Source of the DNA: Phymorhynchus buccinoides
Taxonomy: Eukaryota > Mollusca > Gastropoda > Neogastropoda > Raphitomidae
NCBI GenBank assembly: GCA_017654935.2
Contig: CM065710.1
Location: forward strand, 22,729,394 to 22,793,393
DNA: 64,000 nt
Reading direction: 5' to 3'
In this document: positions 10,481 to 22,429 of the stretch, one piece after another
How the letters are laid out: every line of letters starts with the position of its first letter
How positions within the stretch are numbered: the first letter of the stretch is position 1
The notes under the pieces: generated by a model
The model's database searches: none
What the model saw: the letters and a program-made list of their open reading frames with translations, nothing else
Told to the model about the DNA's origin: nothing
Program-made: the position numbers and the translations under genes

Positions 10481-11768
10481 TACTCACACACGCACACACA
10501 GTATGGACTCACACATACGACGCGCGCGCGCGCGCGCACATAGGCACACGTAGAGCCATGCGCATTTAGTTGACACACACATAGAACACAAATACGCACC
10601 CCAAAGCGCACGTGCACACTACACACACCACACCATAAGACAAACGCGCGCGTTCGCCGCGCACCACACATTCTTAGACTGCATGGTTAACATACTGACC
10701 GTGGGCTATCCACAGAAGAAGACCGTGTTGCACGTGCTTCATGCGCACGAAAGACACGCAATTCACGTGAAATGCGAGAACACCTGCAATCAAATCTGTC
10801 TGCGCCGGTTTCAGTGTCTGACCTCTCACTTCGAAAGTTGAGACGACAGCAAGAAGGTAAGGTGTTGCGCTACTCTTGAGTTTTTACTGATTGTATTTGG
10901 GGGAATTAAGTGTATGTTTATCTTGAGTTTTTACTGAATGTATTTGGGGGAAAACCTTTCGTAATTAAGTTTTACTTGAAAGTCAAAATGTACAGAATTG
11001 TAGGCCCACCCCACTTCTAAAAATTGTTGAAAGGAATTAAATATATTCCAATTGCTGTCACTCGTTCAATTACCTCGTCATAATTCTATGTACACGTGGA
11101 CGCAAATTGCCAATTATGAACAAATAAAAACTAATACACGTTAGGTTCTGTCGGGTTTTTTTTAATTGTTCAACTGATAATAATAAATTTATGGAACAGT
11201 TGTCTATTGGTACCGTCAACCGCAAAACATGTAGGCCTAATTTTTAAAAAATAATTTTTCTTTGAAAATCGAATTGACGTGTTAACTCAGTGACGATTGT
11301 TTTCCGACAGGTTTGGATTTGCATGAAATTCGTGATGTGATGTGACAATCCTTATCTTAATCTTGGATAAGCCGCCGTTAGGGGAAAGGAAGTTCAGTTT
11401 AACGTCGCGTATCGGCTTTCGCCATGTACGACGGGCTGAACAAACCAACCAGGGTATAAACAAAAATTTATGTTCCTGAATCACTGTCTTCGCCAAAAGG
11501 CCGAGAAGCGATCAGAATTCCTAAAGTTACGGGAAAATGGGTGGGCCCAGTTTTATTTTCAGTTCCTGAGCGAAGCGGCGGGAACTATTTTAAATTTTTG
11601 TTTCGACCGTCGGTGCATCCGGCCGTGCGTGTGTCCCGTCCGTCCGCCCTTGCGCGACCACGAGGGAACTTTTCACCATCTCGATCGGGTCCGTTCCAGT
11701 GCGTCTGTTTGATACTTTTATTTACTTGGGTCAAGAAGTTGAAACAACGCGGCTTATGTGAAAGACTA
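10357..11768. other. Non-genic stretch with simple repeats
   Basis: It contains a C run plus (CT)n at 10446-10480, an alternating purine-pyrimidine (CG)n patch near 10519-10538, and CA-rich sequence up to 10680. Beyond that is ordinary non-repetitive sequence. The ORFs at 11541-11828 (+) and 11585-11812 (-) overlap the next foldback element and have no recognised domain. Confidence 0.5.
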
Positions 11769-11982
11769 GGGGAAGACGGGGTAAAAAGCGCATGGACGGG
11801 TAAGAAGCCCACCCCAATTATCTCATGAAATAAAGAAAATTTCAGTCAAATTTGCCCATGAGACGAATGCTAAACATTAACGCTCGTCTCATGGGCAAAA
11901 TGAGACTGAAATTTGCTTCATTTCATGAGATAATTGGGGTGGGCTTCTTACCCGCCCATGCGCTTTTTACCCCGTCTTCCCC
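11769..11982. mobile_element. Foldback MITE, GGGGAAGACGGGGTAAAAAG family
   Basis: An almost perfect palindrome. The arm from GGGGAAGACGGGGTAAAAAG at the left is matched by its inverse at the right, with a small asymmetric centre near 11865-11885. TA dinucleotides flank both ends (11767-11768 and 11983-11984). It is non-coding and could form a long stem if transcribed. Confidence 0.88.
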
Positions 11983-11995
11983 TACAGTACTATTA

Positions 11996-12218
11996 CGATG
12001 GCTTGGAGTCAAAACGGACTATCTTTAGATAGTCCATTGACGTAAGCTTATTATTGGATTTATTACAAAAACTAACTTGTATCAAACAATGATTGCAAAA
12101 ATATAAAAAGGGTTTTTGCTTTTTATATTTCAGCAGTCTTATTTTTATACAAGTTGTTAGGTTTTTTAATAAGTTCATGTCAATGGACTATCTAAAGTTC
12201 AGACTCCAAGCCATCGAA
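11996..12218. mobile_element. Foldback element, CGATGGCTTGGAGTC family
   Basis: Inverted ends CGATGGCTTGGAGTC / GACTCCAAGCCATCG enclose a second inverted pair built on gatagtccattgac. The element lies only about 14 bp from the preceding foldback MITE. It is AT-rich inside, with no coding capacity. The target duplication is not clear. Confidence 0.8.
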
Positions 12219-13865
12219 ATTTAAGGCCCTACGTATTTTGTTTCCAATGGCGTAAGAACGTTTTGAAGCCGGGGGGGAGCAGTATTGCCAACAAGGCGGT
12301 GTGGGGTGAGGTGCACAAGCCTGAGCGCACGGGCAAGGTGGATGGATATGTTAAGTTACACGTCTTAGTAAATGCTTTATAATTATTTCTAACCATAATC
12401 ATAATCAACAATAAAAATGTATGAATGAAAGAAAACATGGAGACAACAAAAAACAAAAATACAACCATGTTTGGGGCGGATCAGCCAGTCATGGAAGAGG
12501 GGAGGGGGTAGTTCCAAGTGGTCAGTCGAGGTGGGGTGATGGAGGGGGGGGGGGGGGGGGGGAGCCTCCCAGAAGCTGATAATTTGAATGTAAAAGATGC
12601 AATCAAGGCTTCTCGTGAGAGAATAAGCTAAAACTATAGCATGGGACAACATTTCTTTTTCTTTTCTTTCCATTTTTTTTTATTATTTTTTTTAACGAGG
12701 TGGAACCCCTGTAACCCCACTCAAATCCATATTTGATGTAGTCCCCAAGTCCAAAGACATGTAGCAATATAGCAAACTGAGGCCGATACAGCAATGAAAA
12801 GAAAAAGAAAGGAAATATATCTGAGCCATCTAAATGTCATATCACATTGCAGCACGTCTGTGTTTGGTTCACGGACACTACATTACTACGTGCTTTGGTG
12901 TGAGATTGAAAAGCCTGAACCATAAAAGAACAAACTTACTAAAATCTTTCGTATCTATAAGCAAGAAGTGTACTTTACTACTTATAGGGTAGGTTGATGG
13001 TAAAGTGGACACATCATTATTGGAAATCAAACCAGGCCATGCTACTGTCAAACATTGTAACAAAAACAAAACTCAGTTTTAATCGATGATACTTGTTCAA
13101 AACAAATCAGTCATTATCACTATCGTCCATCTAATAAAACAAAGCATACCACATTCTACCAATTATGTAAAACTTCAAAACGTGTATCAGTCCTGTCTGA
13201 CTAGCCACGACTTTCAGATACAAAGGATGCAATTACTATTCTGGAGGACTGGGCATAGTGTTAATGTCTTGCCCAAAATGTCCCCTCCTGGACAGAGCTT
13301 TTAGACAGCTGGTGTTGGGGAAGGTCCCCAAAGGCCAAATAATCCTTTTTTCTGCAGTACTAGTAAGAGCCTGTGCAAATGCCTCCGAGTTTGGGATTCA
13401 ATATAATTCACAAAAGATTAACAATTTACCAAGATTTGCCATCTCAAGATTCAAAATGTGACATAGAACATGGATCAAAGGTAAACATACCTTTGAGAAC
13501 AACGAATAAACCAGTGAAACCGGGCTGAACCATGCAGGCCCTCAGCTCTAATGAGCGCTTTCAGATGAATTCACATTAGCAACTTAACTGGTTTAGATTT
13601 TGTGTGTGTCGTCAGTACTTTTTCATCTTCAAAGGAGTGGAAGTGGTGGGATGGTGTAGAAAATAAGGGGAGGGGCGACAGAAGCAGAATTGGGGTGCAA
13701 CTGATTTTTTTTTAAACAAATCAGGGGGGCATATTAGGAAGGGGAGGGGGGAGGGTCAGTATTTGGTAGGTCTCATACTTGTACATTTAAGAACGGACAG
13801 AATTTTAGTATCAGAATTTTAAAGAAATCGATGTAAATTATTGCATTAAAAAAATGGAGCCTTTG

Positions 13866-13869
<4 letters not shown>
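12219..13869. other. Non-genic stretch
   Basis: It includes a G run of about 20 bases (12543-12562). The segment at 13240-13340 resembles, in reverse, the sequence near 2990-3090. No exon is recognised. Confidence 0.5.

Positions 13870-13952
<83 letters not shown>
13870..13952 (+). repeat. (CT)n microsatellite, about 41 perfect units
   Basis: Uninterrupted CT dinucleotides. A second simple tract, rich in GTGC and GT, follows at about 14173-14265. Confidence 0.97.
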
Positions 13953-13955
<3 letters not shown>

Positions 13956-14265
13956 CATTTTGGGGGGAGCATGTCTGCCTCCCTCCTATGTGCCAGGAGA
14001 AAGGGGGCAGTCGCCCCCCCCCCCCCTCCCTCCCCGTGTTTGTATGTAACTGATAGACTACCTACAACTTTTGAGATTTTCTGCAGTTTTTCAGGGTATT
14101 GTGAGGACAGAAACAAAGCAACAGCAAAGAAGTTAAATAATAAATGGATTTTATACAGGGGAAATCATTTTAGTGTGCGTGTGCCGTGCGTGCGTGCGTG
14201 TGTGCGTGCGTGCGTGCGTGTGTATGCATATTTGCGCACGCACGTGTGTGTGTGTGTGTGTGTGT

Positions 14266-15067
14266 TATTGTCTCAAAACTGGAAGCCTTACTTAGCATTG
14301 TCTTTTACTGCTGCAACCTCTGGGATTGGTTGGAGCTCTTCAATGCTAATTATCCTCTTCTTGTGATTGGGGATATGTTTGTCCTGCCCCACGCCGAGAG
14401 TGAGAGTGAGAGAGTATTCAAAGGCTCCATTTTTGAATGAATAGGTGCCACACCGTGACAGGATGCGTGCTAGAGAGTTCGTGTCATCCATCACCGGTAA
14501 ACACGGCTTACTCCTATTCGGAATAGTGGGACTCCATTTATGCATGCGTTCGAGGGTCCTATGAATCTTGGGGGGAGGGGGGTGTCCACTATAAACAGCG
14601 TTCAGCCAAGCTTTCCAGACTAGCGGTCGCCTCTTCTGCTCTCTACGGAAGCCGTTCATCAAATAGGGTCTGTTATCCGATGACATGTTCTTATTTTTTG
14701 TGGGAGGCAGGAACAGGACTTGTTTTAGGCTACACGTGTCACAGAGGAATCCCCAATATTGCAGACAAAATCTGGGAAATCCGGGTAAGGTTAGGCTAGT
14801 AGATAATGTGAGGCTGAAAACTGGCTGGCAGCGAAAGGTTTTAGCACACAACAGTTGGGAGCTGAACCAGTGGTGGACAGCTCTGGTTTGTGATGTGAAG
14901 ATTCTTAATAGGCCCCTAATTGGCTGAGTCGTTGCTTCACGTATAGTGCTATATTTAGCGTGGTTCTGCAAAACTATTTGATGCTGTTGACAGCCCTGAC
15001 TACTTAAAAATCGACAAGAAGGGCTGTGAATGGCATGACTTGAAAAAATACAGTGCTCCACACATGT
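14266..15067. other. Region upstream of the dermatopontin-type gene
   Basis: No coding exon is supported. A 274-codon minus-strand ORF (14288-15112) runs through here, but it overlaps the next foldback element and has no recognised domain. The 5' untranslated exon(s) and promoter of the gene starting at 15470 could lie here; I see no decisive core promoter. Confidence 0.4.
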
Positions 15068-15419
15068 CTTCAGTCGTACGGCTATCCAACTGTGGTGACG
15101 CCTGTGAGGCATGAATGAATCTGGTCAAATCCTACTGTCTACATCAAATGAATGGTGAAATCCTACTGTCTACATCAAATGAATCTGGTGAAATCCTACT
15201 GTCTACATCAAATTAATCTGATGAAATCGAATCTGATGCAAAATCTGAAACATGAACAGGCCACCTACAGATACAAATGTATCTAGTCATATTCGTGTTT
15301 GGCTGTCTAAGTTATAGTGAACAAAACTTGTAGCATTTCGTCAGATTCATGTAGACACTATGATTTTCACCACATTTATGCCTCACAGACGTCACAGTTG
15401 GATAGCCGTATGACTGAAG
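15068..15419. mobile_element. Foldback MITE just upstream of the dermatopontin-type gene
   Basis: Inverted ends (ttcagtcgtacggctatcca at the left, its near-inverse at the right) enclose about 350 bp. Near the left arm, a block built on aatcctactgtctacatcaa is tandemly repeated three times. The element ends about 50 bp before the putative start codon at 15470, so it lies in the promoter or in a 5' UTR intron. Confidence 0.75.
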
Positions 15420-15469
15420 TTGGATATGTTGAAGCACGGGCTTAAGTGATGCTTATTTTTCTCCCACAG

Positions 15470-18400
15470 ATGTTGGTTTTGATGACGGTGTTGGTGGCTG
15501 CTGTGGCGGCCCTGACACATTCCCACCCCCTCCATCGCCATCAACCCCCGCCTTACTACCACTCCTCAACTGAAGATTCTTCTCAGCATGGCTACCACCC
15601 TTACCACCAAGCTCACCGATCCTTGCCACGACATGATTCCCCGTCCACGTTCTTCAACGAGCCTGTAGGTCGCCATCATCCTCAGCGAGCATCCAGCAGT
15701 GAAGGTGACACTTTGCCTGACAACGCTCCCTACAATGACAACACTCTCTACAATGACAACGCTCCTTACAATGACAACGCTCTCTACAAGGATGGTCCAT
15801 CTCCTTTCGCGGATGTAGTTGAGTATCCGTATGTAGACACTGATCCTTATCCACCAAGCCATCAGCCTCATTACGATAGCTCTTACGACGAACTTTCTGA
15901 CCTGGACCAGTCTGACGTAAACCGTTTGTTAGAGAGAGTGCGATATCCTTTCGAGGGCTATTCTCCCGTGGACAGTGGAACACTGGAACACAAGGAACAC
16001 TATGATGACAGTAAGTCACAGTTCAGAGGCAACCCTGTACGCCATGACCGTTCTTCTAGCCAGGATCAGTCTCTGCAGGGTTTGCTCCCACGCTCCCACA
16101 ACAACGCTGGCACACTTGGCGACAAGAAGGAAGGCAGTGAAGAGTCTCAGAATTCTGGGTTTTACTATCTGGACCAGAAAACGTCCGCGGCAGGTCCAGA
16201 TCTTGGAGAATGGTCACCAGGGATTGAACACCCAGTGCACGATCCACTTGCGACCAGAGTATCCCTGCACAAGCTCTACGATCTGCTGCACAACCTGAGA
16301 GAACTGTACAGAAACGACCAAGGCAGTGAAATTCCCGGTGGTTTTACGCAGGATGGGGCAAATAACTTTCAACATGACCCTAGCAAAGGGCGTGATGAAA
16401 ATTTGATCAGACGGCATCACATGCACATCTTTGACCCCTCCTTGACCACAGACGAATTCCAAACCAAAGCAGATGGTGGATCAACGCTTGATGAGATTAA
16501 AAATGAGGTACAAAGGGTTGGACAGAATGAAATGGGCCCATCAGAAGTTGCGATGGTTAAACAAAATGTACCAGATGATCAGACCGTTACAATTGATTAT
16601 CTGCGACAGAAATATGGTGTTAAGCCTGTGAAGCACTTCCCAGGCCAATCTGAGCAAAACCAAATGCCTATTTTTGCCTCGTCCAAACCAAAAGCTGACG
16701 GATCAGACACTAGAAGGAAAGTGAAAGATCAATCTTACACTCAAAACCAGCCAGAAATTCATACAGAATATCAGCTAGCAACTCCTCGCAAGAATGTTCT
16801 GAATGTTCGTGGAAAAGATTTACTGAATCCACAACAGATAGAATTGGCTGCTGAACACCGATGGGGAATAGATCAGCCAGATCAAGGTCTACACTTGTTT
16901 AAGGAAGACAGACTGTACGAGTCCCTTGGTGATGCTTTGTCAAAGAAACATCAGCAGAAAATTGACAGAGGCTCCGCAAAGTTGGACCAACCTGAGAAAG
17001 TCATCTACAAAAGTCAATCAATGGATGATTCAGTAAAACCTGTGATTGGACCACATGACTCGGAAGACGCAAATGTCTTCAATGACACTGGTAAAGTTGA
17101 CCCAACTGACCACTACAACAGTCAATCAAAAACTCTGGATGATATTGAAAACCAAAAGAACGAGTCTCTCAAAAACAAAGATCGTTTAGAAGACCAACCT
17201 GAAATTACTCATGGGCAACAGAAAGATTTGGAAAAGCCAAACAAAACTGATGTCAAGCCTTCCGCAGAAGATTTGATTGGTGTAAGAGAACATCGGTTGA
17301 CATCGGATTACTTAAATGAGCAACTTCAGAAAGATTATGAAAGGAACAAATCTAAAGCTGAAAAGAATGTCCCTGGACACCTTGACAAAACAGTTGCCAG
17401 AAACAAAACTCGCAATAATCAGAAAGATGCAGCAGAAAATGAAGACATGGAAAGTTCTAATAGAGCCTCGGACGATGAAAACTCTGCAGACATTACAAAT
17501 ACAACGGTCAAACAATCTAACTCAAGCAAAGATGCCCCCAAAGAAGCAAAGAACTCAACAGACCCAAATGTTTATGAGAGCCAACTGAACACAGTTGTTC
17601 CTCTATTTGATCCTATAAATCATTCCACATATGATGAGGATCAGTCTGATGAAAGGGATTCGGAAGATGGGGATGATCAATCTGAGGAGAAAGGTTATAA
17701 AGAGGAAGATGAGTCCAGACATGTGAATGATTACTCAAATAACACTCCACATAAAAAGCACCACTTACATAATCATTCAGATAATGGACAAAATCATCAT
17801 CATTCAAAAACAAAAGATCTGGATACACATGGTCACATTGAAGAAGTTGAGCAAACTCGTCATCACTCTCATAGAGATGAGTCAAACAATGATATGACTG
17901 AACATCAGCTGCTGCCTACGAATCATTCAGAAGAGGAGAATCTGTCTGCTGAACTTTCAGATGAAGACAGACAATCAGATGATGATCCTTCACATAATTT
18001 GTTCTTGGGTCAATCTGAAGATCTGGACAAGCCATCCAAAAGTCACAAGCTGAAAGATCAACGCCATTCTAACGAAATAATCAGCCTGGACAGCACACTT
18101 GGTCATTTTCGTGAAAGCACAAATCGGTTCCAAGACCAAGACAGCCAGATGGACAGTAAGGACAACCCCCAAAATGAAACCCGCAACAGCAGTACTGACA
18201 GTCATGTAGACAATGCCCTCGTCCTTGAAGATGAAAACACCCGTGAAGAGGATGACAGAAATGGCTCAGAAAGCAGAGAAATCTTTGATCAAGACGATTT
18301 AAGCAACGAACACGACTCGGGTGACCAGGACAGCTCAGAAAACGATCAGAAGCAAAAGAACATGTCCTACAGCAAACGACTCGGAGATCTCATCCGCAAA

Positions 18401-21400
18401 CGACTGGACAAGGTCATACCTGATGCCATCAAAGAGTTGGGTGAACAAGACGTTTCCCTTTCTGTCCGCGCTCCAGTTTCACTCGGAGACCAGATTGTGG
18501 ACGTCTACAAGGCAGAAAAGGAAGAAAATGTTGACCTAAAGAAACTGTTTAAAAAAGTAATTACCATGGCGGATGCAGACGCTCTTATTCTAAAGGCTTC
18601 AATGGAACGCGATGACCCCAGAGATGAAGTTTATTTATATAATGGAGATGCTTATGGTAATGAGGAGAAAACTACACCAAATGCTGAAGGGATTGAAAAG
18701 CGAGCCACCAGTCACCAACTTAGCTCAAATGAGAAAAAAAGCGCAGAACTTATTGAAATGGTTGGTCTCGATAGTATTTCTGATTTCCTAAGCCGTTACC
18801 TTAGTAATAACAAAAGTTTGAATAATCAGAGCCACGACTTCCTGTACATTGCAGATCTTAACACTGACAAGCTTGGTGGGTCTGGAAATAAGAAGCATGA
18901 TTCGATTGTTAATGAAACCAACAGTAGTCTTGGCAACAAAGGAAACATCAGTAACAAAGACTTCAGTGGAAATGATAAATCTTCTGAATCTGAGCCAAGT
19001 GATGCTGACCAGGATGGTAAAGTTTCAGATCAGTTCAATGACGTGGACAACACTACCATAGACAAAGCTGATGATGTAACTATTGACAAATCTGATGACA
19101 GAAGTTTGGAGAGACCTGATGACTTAGCTTTGGCCAGATCTGACATTTCTGATCAAACTGTTGAAGCATCGTATCAAACTCCCTCAGAACCTCAGGGTCA
19201 GGAAACTGATGGTGGCAACAACGTTCAAGGTTTAATTCGATCAGATCAAACCACTCGTGGCTCACCTGTGTACACAGTCCTTAATGGTCACACATCTCGC
19301 AGCACCAAAGCTGTGGAAACGCCGGGTGAAGACCTCTATGGACATTCGGGACACAAAGCCCGCAGTGGTCAGGTAATCACCAAGTCGGAGCAAAGTGCTT
19401 ATGGATCTCCTGATTATTACTTCCATGAGGACTACAACATTGACCCTACCACCAAAGTTCACAGCAAGCTTCATCAAACCTTTTTTGGACGACCTGGTAC
19501 CATTCGTTACAATGCCTATGGTACCCACATGTTAAATAAGCCAGATCTGAACGACTTTAAACCACCTCGTTACATACTGTATAGCAGTAAAACGCAGGGT
19601 GAAAGTAAGGCTGATGAAAGCATTCATGGACCCAATTTCAAAACCCATGATCATGACAAATCTTTCTATGCCCAAATATTGACCAAGCCACATCACCGTC
19701 AAGATGGTCACAATGCTTTCAACTCGCAGCACGATATTGGGAAACGGGATCAAGCCACTTTTGCTGACAAAGCCTTTGACCCATACATTGCCTACAGCAC
19801 CCACCTTGCTACCAAACCACAGCTTCATGAACCTTCTGCTTATGGTCACCAATATGGCTACCAACTCTACGGTTACCAAGCTGGTGGTCAACCAGCTGAC
19901 ACAGCTTATGAGCTACCTGACTACAAATCACAGGCGAGTTACAAAGCCTACAGCCCTAGAAGTCTGACTGAGCCCAATCAAAACATTCATGAACATGCTG
20001 GTTACAACGACCTTCCAAGTTACAAGTCCTTTGACAGTTACAAACCGTACAATGCCCCACTTTTCACCCAGCCATCTCAGTTTGTTCAGGAGCCTACTGG
20101 TTACACAGCTCCAGGTGGTTACACGCTCCACAACACCCAAGTTTTCAAGTATCTACCTAGAAGCATTTCTGGACCTCATGGTTACCAATCTCAAGGTGGT
20201 TATGAGATATACAACAACCCAATTATCACCAAACCAGACCAGTTTGTTCATTGGCCCCCTGTTAACAAAGCCCTTGACAATAACAAAACTCCCAATTTCA
20301 AAGTTTTCAACAAACCAGAGCAAAGCATTTATGGACCTGGAGATGAAAAACACCATGATCATATCAAGTATTCCTGCATCCAAGCTGTTGGCAAGTCAGG
20401 TCATGGGATTTCTGGACATTCTGGTCGTAAATCTCTTCTGGGCTTCATGGACAACAAATTCTCTTTTACAAAGCCAGACGAACTTAACCAAGGTCCTTAT
20501 GACAGTCGTAATGATCGCTACAAATTCTTAAGTACCCGAGCTTTTAGCGTACTGGATCAACCCCCTTATGGCTACAGATCCCATGATCCTTATGAACCCA
20601 ACAAGAACAAAGTTTTCAGCAAGGCCAATCAAAATGTCTATAAGCCTTCAAAGTCCCAAATTCCCAATGCCCTGGTTTTCAACTACCCAAACCAAGTCCC
20701 ATATGACCCTCCAGCATACAAAGCCTTTGAAAACGAACCCTTCCATTACCTAGATTTTAGCAGACCAAGTGAAGCTGCGTATGGGCCTGGTTCCAAAATC
20801 CACGACACGACCGAAGGATTCAATGAGGTGGCTCACCCCGAAGTTGGATACCCTCGTTATACAGTCAGCCAGGTCTCCAGCTTCACAGAACCAGTTCAGT
20901 CTGTTTATCAGTATCCTGGTTATAGAGCTGATGATTTCAAACCCAGTTCTGTCTCTGATATTGGACTACCAGCGCAAACCATGTACAGACCTGCTCCTAG
21001 TTTGGTGGACTCAGCTAAGGGTTCTTATGGGTCACCCAGCTACAAAGAAGACAAACACCCTGAAAGCTACAAACTGTACACTACTCTGGCTGACGATGTA
21101 TCGTTTCTCAGATCCTACAGAAAATCTGGTTATGGACTCGATAATGACCAAATCGAGGGTGGTTACAAAACGAGCGATCTTCCTGGCTATGGCCACTTAC
21201 AAGGGACACTTTTGGGACGTTATGGGTTCAAATCTTTCGAGAAATCTACAGAATTCGAACCCACCAACAGCAGCTCTGGGTTAGGGATGATTGCCTGGCC
21301 TAGTTTCAACTTCTACAACGACCCATACAGAGCAAGTGGCTTTGATGGTAAGATGAAGCAAATCTTTTTCACCTCAAGTCAGCGAAAGAATGAGACTGAG

Positions 21401-22067
21401 GACAATCAGGACTTGCCGCATTCAAAAAAACAGTCTCCTCCTAGCAAGGCTGAAACCCCAGAGAGAGTGACTGCAAAGCCAAAACGTGGAAACGAATCTA
21501 CAACCTTCGGACTGTTGGATGAGTATGCCAAAAGCATTCAAAAGGTTTCAGAGTACCCCATGCGAGTCGTACGTGAAAACCCTGATCCCAGCAAGAACTT
21601 GAAAACGACCACTGGTGTGGTGTCTGACCAGGATCCCTCATCAGAGATGAAACTTGAGTCGAGTAAAACCAGTAAGAACTCTGGTCTATTGTCAGTTAAA
21701 GGTTCATCACTAAGCAAAACTGGCAAGGTGGCGAGATCTCGAGAATCGTTTGAAGAAACCGAACATAAAGGCAAAGAGATGAAGGGATCTGAAGAATTGT
21801 TTGATGAAACTGAACTCGACAAGAGTGAAGAAGTCATGGAATCTGAAGAATCAATTGAAGAAGACTTCTGGGAGGCTGACGATGCAGATGCCCTGGTGCC
21901 CAACGAGACGTTTGTGTGCCCGCGAGGGTGGTTCATTTCGGGCATCGAGTCCAGGATGGGCGGGGAGGTGTGGGGCCATGGGAAAGACCATGTGCGTCTC
22001 TTCAACTTCTCCTGCCAGCCTCTGCCCCTTCTGGAGGAGGACCCTGTCATGGATTGTCGGTGGAAAG
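15470..22067 (+). CDS. Giant secreted dermatopontin-domain protein, exon 1
   Basis: One 6.6-kb open exon encodes 2199 codons of a predicted 2309-residue secreted protein. I start at ATG 15470, which follows a good acceptor (ttctcccacag, ending 15469) and opens a signal peptide, MLVLMTVLVAAVAALT; an upstream untranslated exon is implied. An in-frame ATG at 15449 would give a less typical N-terminus. After the signal come: a His/Tyr/Pro segment; YNDN repeats (residues about 83-106); a long Asp/Glu/Ser/Lys/Asn stretch with many N-x-S/T sites; a His-rich cluster (about 759-803); a Tyr/Pro/Gly/Lys-rich half with degenerate repeats (about 1300-1920); and an acidic stretch (about 2090-2140). The dermatopontin module starts near residue 2149 with CPRGWFISGIES and HVRLFNFSC. 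There is only one Cys in the low-complexity body. The exon ends phase 1 at gtgtgt. A matrix, shell or adhesive role is inferred. Confidence 0.9.
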
Positions 22068-22429
22068 GTGTGTGTGTCAGTGTTTGTGAGTGCACGCATT
22101 CATGAGAGAGTAAACTAAAGTTCAAAGTGTTAATCTTTCTGTCATAACAAAAATTAACCTGATCCTAACCCCATCTCTTATACCTGAGCAATGAAAAAAA
22201 CGTGGCGTCCCTTTGAATATTCTAAATGAGAAAATTTGGTGTGTGTGGGGAGGGGGGTGTCTCGGTGGTGAGCTAAACTGATCCATTGCCGGCAAAACTT
22301 CTAGACACCTAAAAACAGCATGCACTCACGGCTGTCAAAAAACAACCGGTGTTAACTATTATGCACCTTTGCCAAACAATTCCTGGCGTCTCAAAAGCAT
22401 GCACTGTTAAAAAAAAAAATATATATATA

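Noticed and set aside
14288..15112. 274-codon ORF on the minus strand upstream of the giant gene
   Set aside because: It overlaps a foldback MITE, has no recognisable domain, no splice support, and its composition is like translated non-coding sequence.
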